Assembly: GCA_902489955.1 (NCBI GenBank)
Contig: CABUBY010000008.1
Coordinates: forward strand, 1-30,233
Reading direction: 5' to 3'
DNA from: an uncultured Collinsella sp.
GTDB taxonomy: Bacteria; Actinomycetota; Coriobacteriia; Coriobacteriales; Coriobacteriaceae
DNA: 30,233 nucleotides
Shown here: piece after piece, positions 14,601 to 22,186 of the stretch
How positions within the stretch are numbered: the first letter of the stretch is position 1
Layout: the number at the start of each line of letters is the position of its first letter
The notes under the pieces: model-generated
What the model saw: only the letters and a program-made list of their open reading frames with translations
Databases searched by the model: none
What the model was told of the DNA's origin: nothing
Made by a program: the position numbers and the translations under genes

Positions 14601-14718
14601 TGGCAGGTTTTTTCTGCGGTTTTGTCCTTTTAGCGAAAAGCGCCCCGCAACTGGCTCAATTCCAGTTGCGGGGCGCTTGTGTTTGCCCAGATAAAACCGA
14701 CCAAAATAAACCTGTCCC
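14586..14718. repeat. Nested inverted-repeat element (MITE-like)
   Basis: An outer perfect 18-bp inverted repeat GGGACAGGTTTATTTTGG (14586-14603) and its complement (14701-14718) encloses an inner perfect 17-bp inverted repeat AAGCGCCCCGCAACTGG (14638-14654) and its complement (14662-14678) with a 7-nt loop. GGCAGGTT occurs as a direct repeat at 14602 and 14724. The left outer arm is also part of the proC terminator, so two pairings compete. The inner hairpin with its T run on the minus strand probably terminates the minus-strand gene at 14730-14903. Confidence 0.7.
14638..14678 (-). terminator. Terminator of the 57-aa membrane-protein gene
   Basis: The 17-bp perfect hairpin with loop 14655-14661 is followed, read on the minus strand, by CTTTTCG. 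It lies 51 bases after the stop of the minus-strand gene. Confidence 0.6.
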
Positions 14719-14729
14719 TTTTTGGCAGG

Positions 14730-14903
14730 TTAGTCCCAGAAGCTGTCTTCCTCATCCTCGGACTTGGGTCCGCGGTCGACGTACATCTTATGGGTACGCT
14801 TCTCCATTACAAAGGCAAGAATCGCAAATAACAGGATGCCGCCGGCGAAAAGGATGGCAAAACCGGTGCGGGTGCCAAACAAAAAGGAAAAAACTGCGTC
14901 CAT
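14730..14903 (-). CDS. Small single-pass membrane protein, unknown function
   Basis: The 57-aa reading frame on the minus strand was found by direct reading. It starts at ATG (14903-14901) with AAGAAGG seven bases upstream and stops at TAA (14732-14730). The product has a short N-terminus, one hydrophobic helix (about 13-33, TGFAILFAGGILLFAILAFVM), a basic stretch (EKRTHKMY), and an acidic tail ending SEDEEDSFWD. This is a well-formed membrane-protein topology with the tail in the cytoplasm. It shares the 111-bp region upstream with serS, which is divergent. The ribosome binding site, single-helix pattern and downstream terminator support a real gene; the function is unknown. Confidence 0.7.
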   Translation of the reverse strand: MDAVFSFLFGTRTGFAILFAGGILLFAILAFVMEKRTHKMYVDRGPKSEDEEDSFWD

Positions 14904-14928
14904 TGGGTGCCTTCTTGCGTAGTTGAGT

Positions 14929-14961
14929 TGGGTCGTAAACGCTCATAAGTATATACTTGCC
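14929..14961. promoter_or_regulatory. Divergent promoter region of serS and the small membrane gene
   Basis: For serS, TTGGGT followed 16 bases later by TATATA is a plausible promoter. The -10 area is a 12-nt perfect palindrome AAGTATATACTT, so the minus strand reads TATACT as well, with TTGTAC upstream of it in that direction at a short 15-bp spacing. Confidence 0.45.
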
Positions 14962-15014
14962 CATACATGTACAAGGTTGCAACCTAAATGGAATGTATAT
15001 CGCCGGAGGATCTA

Positions 15015-16298
15015 ATGCTTGATATCAAGTTTGTTCGCGAGAACCCCGATGCCATCGATGTCGCCATGGCTAACCGCCAGACGTCTTGGGATCGCGAGAA
15101 GTTCTTTGAGCTCGACGACGAGCGCCGTGCCGTCATCACCGAGGTCGAGGAGCTCCAGGCTACGCGCAATGCCGAGTCCAAGAAGATCGGCGCCCTGATG
15201 AAGGAGGGCAAGAAGGACGAGGCCGAGGCCGCCAAGGAGGCCGTGCGCGCCGTCAACGAGAAGATTGACGGTCTGGCCGAGCGCCGCACCGCTCTCGAGC
15301 AGGAGCAGTACGACTTCATGGCTCACCTGCCCAACATTCCGTGCGATGCCACCCCGTACGGTAAGGACGAGGACGAGAACATCGAGCGTCGCCGCTGGGG
15401 CACCCCGCGCGAGTTCGACTTCGACTTTAAGTCGCACTGGGATCTGGGCACCGACCTCGACATCCTCGACTTCGAGCGTGGCAACAAGCTCTCCGGCAGC
15501 CGCTTTACCGTTCTCGGTGGCGCCGGCGCCCGCCTGGAGCGCGCCCTCATCAACTTCTTCCTCGATACGCACACCAGCCGTGGTTTTAAGGAGTGGTGGC
15601 CGCCCATCGTCGTCAAGCGTCAGACCATGTTTGGCACGGGCCAGCTGCCCAAGTTCGAGGACGACGCCTACCACGTCTCGGGCGACAACTTCCTGATCCC
15701 CACTGCCGAGGTCGTGCTCACCAACCTGCACGCCGGCGAGGTCCTCGACGCCGACACCCTGCCGCGCCGCTACACCGCCTTCACCCCCTGCTTCCGCGAG
15801 GAGGCCGGTTCCGCCGGTCGCGACACCCGCGGCATCATCCGTCAGCACGAGTTCGACAAGGTCGAGATGGTCAAGTTCGCTAAGCCGGAGGAGTCCGACG
15901 AGGAGCTCGAGAGCATGACCGCCGAGGCCGAGTACCTGCTGCAGCAGCTGGGCCTTCCGTATCGCGTGATTAGCCTGTGCACCGGCGACTTGGGCTTCTC
16001 TGCCCGTCAGACCTACGACGTCGAGGTCTGGCTGCCGAGCTACAACGCCTACAAGGAGATCAGCTCCTGCTCCAACTGCGGTGACTTCCAGGCTCGCCGC
16101 GCCAACATCAAGTATCGCGACCCCGAGAACTTCAAGGGTTCGCGCTACCTGCACACTCTCAACGGTTCCGGCCTGCCGGCCGGCCGCACCATGGCCGCCA
16201 TTCTGGAGAACTACCAGAACGCCGACGGCACCATCACGATCCCCGAGGTTCTGCGTCCTTACATGGGCGGTCTCGAGAAGATCGAGCCGGTCGCGTAA
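15015..16298 (+). CDS. serS: Seryl-tRNA synthetase
   Basis: The 427-aa class II synthetase charges tRNA-Ser (and tRNA-Sec). The N-terminal arm (about 25-105) is the antiparallel coiled coil that grips the long variable arm of tRNA-Ser. Motif 2 is FREEAGSAGRDTRGIIRQHEFDKVEMVKF, and motif 3 is NGSGLPAGRTMAAILENYQNADGTITIPEVLRPYMGG near the end. CGGAGGA (15003-15009) precedes ATG 15015; an upstream in-frame ATG at 14988 lacks a ribosome binding site. The leader is too short for a T-box. Confidence 0.96.
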   Translation: MLDIKFVRENPDAIDVAMANRQTSWDREKFFELDDERRAVITEVEELQATRNAESKKIGALMKEGKKDEAEAAKEAVRAVNEKIDGLAERRTALEQEQYDFMAHLPNIPCDATPYGKDEDENIERRRWGTPREFDFDFKSHWDLGTDLDILDFERGNKLSGSRFTVLGGAGARLERALINFFLDTHTSRGFKEWWPPIVVKRQTMFGTGQLPKFEDDAYHVSGDNFLIPTAEVVLTNLHAGEVLDADTLPRRYTAFTPCFREEAGSAGRDTRGIIRQHEFDKVEMVKFAKPEESDEELESMTAEAEYLLQQLGLPYRVISLCTGDLGFSARQTYDVEVWLPSYNAYKEISSCSNCGDFQARRANIKYRDPENFKGSRYLHTLNGSGLPAGRTMAAILENYQNADGTITIPEVLRPYMGGLEKIEPVA

Positions 16299-16321
16299 CT
16301 TGGCTGCATAGGGGATATGCA

Positions 16322-16349
16322 AGGGCGCTCCTTCGGGGGCGCCCTATTT
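16322..16349 (+). terminator. Terminator after serS
   Basis: AGGGCGCTCC and GGGGCGCCCT pair across a TTC-type tetraloop, followed by ATTTC. The T run is weak. Confidence 0.65.
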
Positions 16350-16471
16350 CGTGCGCAGGTCCATACCATACCGTGCGGACAGCTCAATAGAAAACACACG
16401 AACAACTGTTCTGTATACAGCTATCTACCTGCTATGCTTTTGCTAAATAAGAGCGAGAGAAAGGGGACGCG

Positions 16472-16849
16472 ATGGAGCTGTTTGATGATCGGGTGGTTTT
16501 ATTTGAGAGCGACGAGGGCGGGGAGTACCTGCTTGTAACGTGTGAGCCGTCTGGCATGGGCGGCCTGGTGGTTCGGCAGACGAGTGAGGGTCCGTTGACA
16601 CAATGGTGCTTTGAGGAGTCGCCGCATGTGGCCGAGACCTTTGTGACGCACGAGGGACTTGTGGCGCTGGAGCATTTCTATGGAGTTGGGACTTCCAACC
16701 AGGTCGCGCGCATGCTGAGCATCTCGTTTGCCGATTATGATTGTGCCCAGCGGGTGAGATCGCTCCTGAGGGAACTTGATGCCAAGTTCGACGTGATCGA
16801 AAAGCCAATCGATCGTACGGGGAACAGCGGTATATGCGGAGCAGCATGA
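16472..16849 (+). CDS. Hypothetical small protein
   Basis: The 125-aa product is acidic in its N-terminal part (ELFDDRVVLFESDEGGEYLLVTCEPSGMGGLVVRQ, likely beta strands) and helical in the C-terminal half (SNQVARMLSISFADYDCAQRVRSLLRELDAKFDVI). No membrane helix or signal peptide is seen, and I do not recognise the family. AGAAAGGGG lies in front of the ATG. The 120-bp gap upstream contains a CTGTATACAG palindrome and AT-rich stretches that may hold its promoter. The gene is followed by tRNA-Arg, whose own promoter starts 36 bases after the stop. Confidence 0.65.
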   Translation: MELFDDRVVLFESDEGGEYLLVTCEPSGMGGLVVRQTSEGPLTQWCFEESPHVAETFVTHEGLVALEHFYGVGTSNQVARMLSISFADYDCAQRVRSLLRELDAKFDVIEKPIDRTGNSGICGAA

Positions 16850-16885
16850 CAAAGCTGCGTTCCACAAAAAAGTTTGAGATTGTGC

Positions 16886-16916
16886 TTGACTCCAATAAGC
16901 TAAAGTGGTTTTATAT
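16886..16916 (+). promoter_or_regulatory. Promoter of tRNA-Arg copy 1
   Basis: TTGACT (16886-16891) followed after 17-19 bp by TTTTATAT. Confidence 0.55.
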
Positions 16917-16926
16917 GTCTTGCGCT

Positions 16927-17003
16927 GCGGCGTTACCTCAGCTGGATAGAGGGTCTGACTACGAATCAGAACGTCATAGGTTCGAATCCTATACGCCGCA
17001 CCA
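16927..17003 (+). tRNA. tRNA-Arg (ACG), copy 1
   Basis: The 77-nt tRNA has acceptor stem GCGGCGT/ACGCCGC, anticodon stem TCTGA/TCAGA with loop CTACGAA (anticodon ACG, whose A34 is read as inosine after TadA deamination) and encoded CCA. All four copies are identical. Confidence 0.95.
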
Positions 17004-17013
17004 ATTGAAATCG

Positions 17014-17045
17014 AAAGCCTCCGGCAACGGGGGCTTTTCTTTTTC
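17014..17045 (+). terminator. Terminator after tRNA-Arg copy 1
   Basis: AAGCCTCC pairs with GGGGGCTT (one G-U), followed by TTCTTTTT. Confidence 0.75.
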
Positions 17046-17126
17046 GGAAACCATGCATTGATTCGAACCTCGGTCGAGGCGCGAGCGTCTTAATCATCGC
17101 TTCGTAAAATTTTTCCAAATTGTCGC

Positions 17127-17155
17127 TTGACCCATCGAGGGGTCACGTGCATAAT
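17127..17155 (+). promoter_or_regulatory. Promoter of tRNA-Arg copy 2
   Basis: TTGACC (17127-17132), 17-bp spacer, CATAAT (17150-17155). Confidence 0.7.
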
Positions 17156-17167
17156 AATCCATGCGTT

Positions 17168-17244
17168 GCGGCGTTACCTCAGCTGGATAGAGGGTCTGAC
17201 TACGAATCAGAACGTCATAGGTTCGAATCCTATACGCCGCACCA
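17168..17244 (+). tRNA. tRNA-Arg (ACG), copy 2
   Basis: Identical to copy 1, including the encoded CCA. It is the first base of the first of two perfect 234-bp tandem units. Confidence 0.95.
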
Positions 17245-17253
17245 ATTGATTTT

Positions 17254-17281
17254 AAAGCTCCCGGCAACGGGAGCTTTTCTT
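17254..17281 (+). terminator. Terminator after tRNA-Arg copy 2
   Basis: Perfect 10-bp stem AAAGCTCCCG/CGGGAGCTTT with GCAA loop, followed by TCTTA. Confidence 0.8.
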
Positions 17282-17360
17282 ATATCGCGATGCGTCGAAG
17301 ATCGCATCAAGTGGTCTAAATGAGTAAAAATCAAATTCAATAACTTTTTTTGAAAAACGC

Positions 17361-17389
17361 TTGACCTTTATTCAGTCCATGTGCATAAT
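17361..17389 (+). promoter_or_regulatory. Promoter of tRNA-Arg copy 3
   Basis: TTGACC (17361-17366), 17-bp spacer, CATAAT (17384-17389). Confidence 0.7.
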
Positions 17390-17401
17390 AATCAACAAGT
17401 C

Positions 17402-17478
17402 GCGGCGTTACCTCAGCTGGATAGAGGGTCTGACTACGAATCAGAACGTCATAGGTTCGAATCCTATACGCCGCACCA
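17402..17478 (+). tRNA. tRNA-Arg (ACG), copy 3
   Basis: Identical to the other copies; starts the second 234-bp unit. Confidence 0.95.
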
Positions 17479-17487
17479 ATTGATTTT

Positions 17488-17515
17488 AAAGCTCCCGGCA
17501 ACGGGAGCTTTTCTT
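17488..17515 (+). terminator. Terminator after tRNA-Arg copy 3
   Basis: Same 10-bp stem and tail as after copy 2. Confidence 0.8.
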
Positions 17516-17594
17516 ATATCGCGATGCGTCGAAGATCGCATCAAGTGGTCTAAATGAGTAAAAATCAAATTCAATAACTTTTTTTGAAAAACGC

Positions 17595-17623
17595 TTGACC
17601 TTTATTCAGTCCATGTGCATAAT
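17595..17623 (+). promoter_or_regulatory. Promoter of tRNA-Arg copy 4
   Basis: TTGACC (17595-17600), 17-bp spacer, CATAAT (17618-17623). Confidence 0.7.
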
Positions 17624-17635
17624 AATCAACAAGTC

Positions 17636-17712
17636 GCGGCGTTACCTCAGCTGGATAGAGGGTCTGACTACGAATCAGAACGTCATAGGTTCGAATCCTA
17701 TACGCCGCACCA
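17636..17712 (+). tRNA. tRNA-Arg (ACG), copy 4
   Basis: Identical to the other copies, but followed by a terminator and antisense T-arm fragment like those after copy 1. Confidence 0.95.
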
Positions 17713-17722
17713 ATTGAACTTG

Positions 17723-17751
17723 AAGCCTCCGGCAACGGGGGCTTTTCTTTT
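17723..17751 (+). terminator. Terminator after tRNA-Arg copy 4
   Basis: AAGCCTCC/GGGGGCTT stem followed by TTCTTTTA, as after copy 1. Confidence 0.75.
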
Positions 17752-17897
17752 ATGTCGCCGCTGCATGGATTCGAACCTCGGTCGAGGCGCGGGCGTGAAG
17801 CGGACGATTTCTTATCGACTCGTGTAAGATTCCGAGTAGATGTCGCGACTTATTCGCGACCACTCCTTCTTCAAACGACCGATCAGGGTGATATTTC

Positions 17898-20339
17898 GTG
17901 GCAGAGCGTCCGACATACAAGCTCAGGTTTCTCGATCCCAAAAAGCGCTTTCCGGCCATGCCCGAGCAGCCTGCGGGACGCTCGTATGGCGTGGTTTGGA
18001 AGCTCTTTGGCGAGGACCCGCATGAATCATGCTATGTCGTCGAATTCGTCGGCAAAAGCCATGTGTCGCTTTTGGGCTACGTGTGCGTTTCGGGTGAGGT
18101 CTATAAGGTGGACCGTCCCGTTAACGAGGAATCGCTGCCCGACGATCCCGACATGCAACTGATTCTTGACGAGTCCGATTCCACCATCGGTGAGATTGCG
18201 GTCAGGGGTACCGATGGGACGATGCACTCCCGGGCGCGAGTCATCGGCTCTCCCGAAGGCACCATGCGCGAACAAACCGATCGCGAGACGTGGAATTCGA
18301 CGCGCAGCCTTCGCTACGGCGAGTTCATGGCCTCGATGTTCTTGCGTTACGTGATATTCGCCGATTCTGAAAACACTGTCTCGGGCACGGCAGATGCCGA
18401 CGGCCTCGACGAGGGCATGAAAAATGCTGTCGACAAGATCAAACTTGTAAAACTCCCCGAGCCGGTTGAGGTACTGCTGGGTTTTGATTCCACGCCGCTG
18501 CCCGATGCAATCGAAACGTTGCTCTATCGCATTGACCATACAGATAATCCAAGTGGCATTGAGCGCTATGCCGCCGCTTTGATGGGCGAAGTTAATCTGC
18601 CTCGCCTGCGCACCATCGCGGCCAAAACCGAAATGAGCCTGGTGCGCATCGATCGCTCGAGGCTCTTCTATCTCAATTTTGACCGTAGCCTGCTGGACCA
18701 GGACGAGATCGATACCCTGCTTGCCGTCGAGTGCCGCCTGAACCGCCTATCGGGCATCCTTGAGCGTATTGGGGCAGGGTTGGGCCCCGTTGCCTCGTCG
18801 CCAAGCTTTGAGGGCTGCTCGCTCTTTGACCTATGGCATATCAGCAAGACGACAAACGACGTTCCTCGCCTGCTCGAAACGCTGTCGAATGACAACCCAT
18901 GGGCCAAGCCGGGGACGGTTGCGTGCCAGCCGGGTGGCGAGTGGGACGTTCGCACCCGTTTTGCACGTATCGTAGAAGCGCTCAACGTGGTTACGCGGCT
19001 CGACTACACCTATCGAGCTAACGTCGCCGAGGGCATCATGCTGGTGCGATTTGGCCGCACGGTTGTCGATGCTATACCGCAGCGCGAATACGATGCTCAA
19101 GATGACGCCTGGCGCGAGGTGGATGAGCCTAAGCGCGCGGCATGGGCCACTGAGCACGATGCGCGTGTTGCGCTTACACTCGCGGCGGCTTGCTTTGCTT
19201 CGGGTGCTCGCATCACGCGCTGCTACGTGCAGATTGCGGCTCCCGACGGCGAGCAGGGCGAGCGCGTTGTCGAAACGTATTCCTTTGGCCGTGCGGCCTA
19301 TCTGGCCGATTGCGTTTCTGTCGCCAAGGATCTTGAGAGCATGGATATGGACGACATGCCCTGCAAGTGCTTGCTCGAGGCATATGAGGCGGATGCGCCG
19401 GACATGATTGAGCCTGCAGAGGTTCACGCCCGACCACGTGATGACCATCGCACGCTGCCGCCGGCGCTGCGCGATCTGCTGCTTGCCGATACGGCTGACG
19501 AGTTGGAGGTCATGGAAGAGGACGACGACCCATACGTGGCCCGTGTTGTTGAATTGCGCGAGCAGGCAAAAGTAGACCGTACAGGTGCTTTTGAAGGCTT
19601 TTCTCGACTTGTCGAGGAGTTGGAAGCCAAGTGTACTGTTGCTGAGCTTTTGGCGACGGGCCCGGTGCAGACCCAGTTCTGCGACAACCAGCTGGTGCGC
19701 ATGGTGCTGCCGGTGATGGAGGAGGACCGTTCCGTGCGAATCCTTCGCGCTCCCGATGCGCTGTATTTTGCCCAGCACGAAATCTGCAGCTTTTACGCCG
19801 AACAAGAGGACTTTGAGCGCGCGCTGCCCGAGGTGCGTCGTCTTTACGATTTGGCGCGCTCGTCCATGCAGTCTCACTTTGCCCTGATCAACGTGCTGGC
19901 ACGCCTGGAACGCTATGACGAGATTATCGAGGTAGCGCGCCACGGCCTGCGCATTGCCAGCGACCGGCCTTCGATCGGTTACCTGTTCTATCGCCTGGCA
20001 TTCGCCTACTGGAACTGCGACCAGCTCGAGCTGGCGCTGGCATGTTATCGCCTGGTGCCGCGCGGCGAGGAGTCGGGCGGCAGTGCGCAGGAGGAAATGC
20101 AGGGCCTTATGAACGAGATGGGCGTCATCAAACCGCCCACGTTTGAGGAGGCTGTCGAGACCATCCGCAAGGCAGGTCTTGAGCTGCCGCCGGTGCCCGC
20201 CGTGACCAATCAACTCGCAGATGCCGCCGTGCAACTCGTCGATAACGGCTTCTTTTTCTTGGCGCGCGGCTGCATCTATCAAATGTGGCGCACCATGGGC
20301 AATGATGAGCTCGGCTCCCTCAACCGCTCGCTGGGGTAG
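17898..20339 (+). CDS. Large cytoplasmic protein with TPR-like C-terminus, unknown function
   Basis: The 813-aa protein has no signal peptide or membrane helix. The N-terminal 550 residues match no family I recognise; an acidic linker EVMEEDDDPYV lies near 540. From about 620 to 720 the helices look like tetratricopeptide repeats (FAQHEICSFYAEQEDFERALPEVRRLY, then ALINVLARLERYDEIIEVARHGLRIA, then YLFYRLAFAYWNCDQLELALACYRLV), a protein-protein interaction scaffold. GTG 17898 is the start, with AGGGTGA seven bases upstream. It lies between the tRNA-Arg cluster and tRNA-Ser with no partner gene. It may scaffold a complex; more cannot be said. Confidence 0.75.
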   Translation: MAERPTYKLRFLDPKKRFPAMPEQPAGRSYGVVWKLFGEDPHESCYVVEFVGKSHVSLLGYVCVSGEVYKVDRPVNEESLPDDPDMQLILDESDSTIGEIAVRGTDGTMHSRARVIGSPEGTMREQTDRETWNSTRSLRYGEFMASMFLRYVIFADSENTVSGTADADGLDEGMKNAVDKIKLVKLPEPVEVLLGFDSTPLPDAIETLLYRIDHTDNPSGIERYAAALMGEVNLPRLRTIAAKTEMSLVRIDRSRLFYLNFDRSLLDQDEIDTLLAVECRLNRLSGILERIGAGLGPVASSPSFEGCSLFDLWHISKTTNDVPRLLETLSNDNPWAKPGTVACQPGGEWDVRTRFARIVEALNVVTRLDYTYRANVAEGIMLVRFGRTVVDAIPQREYDAQDDAWREVDEPKRAAWATEHDARVALTLAAACFASGARITRCYVQIAAPDGEQGERVVETYSFGRAAYLADCVSVAKDLESMDMDDMPCKCLLEAYEADAPDMIEPAEVHARPRDDHRTLPPALRDLLLADTADELEVMEEDDDPYVARVVELREQAKVDRTGAFEGFSRLVEELEAKCTVAELLATGPVQTQFCDNQLVRMVLPVMEEDRSVRILRAPDALYFAQHEICSFYAEQEDFERALPEVRRLYDLARSSMQSHFALINVLARLERYDEIIEVARHGLRIASDRPSIGYLFYRLAFAYWNCDQLELALACYRLVPRGEESGGSAQEEMQGLMNEMGVIKPPTFEEAVETIRKAGLELPPVPAVTNQLADAAVQLVDNGFFFLARGCIYQMWRTMGNDELGSLNRSLG

Positions 20340-20430
20340 GCGAAGCTTGCAAGGAGGAGAGGCTGCTGGGCAATTTGAAAATCCCACTTGCCCATCTTCG
20401 ACTGTTTGGTTACTATAGAACGGCTGTTAC

Positions 20431-20521
20431 GGAGAGCTGACCGAGAGGCCGAAGGTGCTCGCCTGCTAAGCGAGTATGCCCCAAAAGGGCATCTGGGGTT
20501 CGAATCCCCAGCTCTCCGCCA
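20431..20521 (+). tRNA. tRNA-Ser (GCT)
   Basis: The 91-nt class II tRNA has acceptor stem GGAGAGC/GCTCTCC, anticodon stem CTCGC/GCGAG with loop CTGCTAA (anticodon GCT), a long variable arm and encoded CCA. A -10-like TATAGA lies at 20414-20419. Confidence 0.95.
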
Positions 20522-20535
20522 GTATGACTTGAAAG

Positions 20536-20561
20536 AAGGGTCCCATTTGGGGCCCTTTTTT
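20536..20561 (+). terminator. Terminator after tRNA-Ser
   Basis: AAGGGTCCC and GGGGCCCTT pair (one G-U) around ATTT, followed by T6. Confidence 0.85.
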
Positions 20562-20594
20562 AGTTGAACCACGTTAGCTGGGGATTCGAACCCT

Positions 20595-20627
20595 CAAAAA
20601 TGAGGCGCCCCGTTGGACGCCTCATTT
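20595..20627 (-). terminator. Terminator of the D,D-carboxypeptidase gene
   Basis: AAATGAGGCG and CGCCTCATTT form a perfect 10-bp stem; read on the minus strand it is followed by TTTG, 26 bases beyond the stop. Confidence 0.75.
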
Positions 20628-20652
20628 GGTTCGATGTGATATCGCTCCGGCC

Positions 20653-21993
20653 CTACGCCTTGGGCGCCTTGGCTACGGTCTCGCTCTCTGCCGTGAGCGG
20701 GCGGTTGTCGATGCGGCGGCCCAAGCGATCGAGCTTCACGAGCAGCCATTCAATGGGATTCGGCCCCGAGCCTTCCTCGTCGGCAACCAAATCCACGACG
20801 GCAATCTTGGTGCCGTCCTGCTTGAGTGTAACGCTGCCCACCTTGTCGCCCACATGCACCGTGCCCGAAAGATCGTCGTAGCTAACCTTTTCGGTCACCT
20901 CGCCGGCAAGAGAAAACACGGTCGCTTGCGCCGTGGGATCGGCGAGCGTGGCGTCGATTGTCTTATCCGTCCAGTCGGTTTGACTAATGCGCGCCATAAG
21001 CGGGTTGCCGTTGGCGGTCTTTTCCTGCGTGTTGGCGATTGCGACCGCCGCCTTGTGACCGTAGTACCAATTGGCAAGGGTTGCGGTATCGGTAAAGCGC
21101 TGGTCGGTGGTGGTGGAGTTCAAAATAACGGTGTAGATCTCGTCGCCGTCGCGGTTGTAGGCGCTCGTAAAGCAATAGCCCGCGTCGTCGGTGGTGCCGG
21201 TCTTGCCACCGATGTTGCCATCTTGGCCCAGCAAATAGTTATGCGTGTCCATGGAATGCGAATGGTCGGTGCCGTCGGCGCCCGTGACTTCGATCCAGGA
21301 ATCCTCGCTCGCTACGACCTCGCGGATCGTGTCGTTTTTCATGGCCTCCTGCATCATCAGCGCTACGTCGTGTGCGGTTGAGTGCATATCGCCAGCCCAC
21401 TCATCGAAGTCCAGACCATGCGGGTTTTCAAAAAGCGTACCGGTGCAGCCGAGCTTCTTAGCGCGCTCGTTCATGGCCTTCACAAATGTGGCCTCGGCGT
21501 CTTTGGTCTTGGGGTCGATCTTCTTGCCCACATATTCGGCGAGCACGATGGCGGCGTCGTTGCCCGAGGGAATCATCAGGCCGCGCAGCGCCTGCTCCAC
21601 GGTAAGCTTGTCGCCTTCGAGCAAGCCGGCGGTCGAATTGCCCACGGTGGCTGCGGCGTTGCTCACCGTGACCTTCTCGTCCATCTTGCAATTCTCGACG
21701 GTTAGGATTGCGGTCATGACCTTGGTGATCGAGGCGATTTTGACCTGCTCATCGGCGCCGCGCCCATAGTAGATGGTGCCGTCTTTGCCCATGACGAGGG
21801 CATTGGTCGCATCGATATCGGGCAGGTTTTCGGCCGAGATGCCGCGCGCATCGGCGGTTTTGCCGCAAACATTGTCGGTCGTGAGCACTTGGGCGCCAGC
21901 GACGGTGGGCACGCCAGCGGCAAGGGCGATAGCGCAGACAAAGCCGGCGGCAAGCTGGGCTGAGCGCTTTGCAAAAGAGGTGAGGGTCTTCAC
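20653..21993 (-). CDS. D-alanyl-D-alanine carboxypeptidase (PBP5-like, S11)
   Basis: The 446-aa serine carboxypeptidase trims the terminal D-Ala of peptidoglycan stems. Active-site motifs are all present: S88-ITK, S143-GN and K264-TG. A signal peptide (LTSFAKRSAQLAAGFVCAIALAAGVPTVAGA) precedes the mature part, which ends in a PBP5-type beta-rich domain; no clear amphipathic anchor is seen, only a basic segment near 405-425. GTG 21993 is chosen because a TATACT -10 (22033-22038, minus strand) would sit inside the leader of the alternative ATG 22062. Upstream frames overlap the divergent regulator. It faces the two-component system divergently, so they may be linked. Confidence 0.85.
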   Translation of the reverse strand: MKTLTSFAKRSAQLAAGFVCAIALAAGVPTVAGAQVLTTDNVCGKTADARGISAENLPDIDATNALVMGKDGTIYYGRGADEQVKIASITKVMTAILTVENCKMDEKVTVSNAAATVGNSTAGLLEGDKLTVEQALRGLMIPSGNDAAIVLAEYVGKKIDPKTKDAEATFVKAMNERAKKLGCTGTLFENPHGLDFDEWAGDMHSTAHDVALMMQEAMKNDTIREVVASEDSWIEVTGADGTDHSHSMDTHNYLLGQDGNIGGKTGTTDDAGYCFTSAYNRDGDEIYTVILNSTTTDQRFTDTATLANWYYGHKAAVAIANTQEKTANGNPLMARISQTDWTDKTIDATLADPTAQATVFSLAGEVTEKVSYDDLSGTVHVGDKVGSVTLKQDGTKIAVVDLVADEEGSGPNPIEWLLVKLDRLGRRIDNRPLTAESETVAKAPKA

Positions 21994-22186
21994 AGGTTTC
22001 GCTTTCGACGGGATGGTCTCTTCTGGAACTAGAGTATATCGTTTGCCGTCGTCGGCGATCATCGCGTGCGTGGTCCACATCCGCGCTCGAACGGGCACAA
22101 GGGTGCTTAAGGCCGACTTAATCACCCACGCTTGTTGTGTGTGGCGTGCGTCGCCTCGGGCATAATGGAGCGCGAGAGGAGCACGC

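Larger units (their letters stand above)
17168..17712 (+). repeat. Perfect 234-bp tandem repeat of tRNA-Arg, terminator and promoter
   Basis: 17168-17401 and 17402-17635 are identical as far as can be read: tRNA, terminator, spacer with the hairpin GATGCG/CGCATC (about 17289-17308), promoter and start of the next unit. A third tRNA copy begins at 17636. The first copy (16927) has a different promoter and flanks, so the amplification began from copy 2. Confidence 0.9.

Noticed and set aside
14904..15014. T-box leader upstream of serS
   Set aside because: The 111-base gap is too short and no T-box sequence (GGGTGG-like) or antiterminator was found. The same holds for metG.
15012..16322. 436-codon open frame on the minus strand
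   Set aside because: It is the antisense shadow of serS, with repetitive Gly/Val/Leu composition and no motif.
17120..17827. Short open frames containing the same VAALPQLDRG peptide
   Set aside because: These are translations across the repeated tRNA-Arg genes; tRNA sequence explains the identical peptides.
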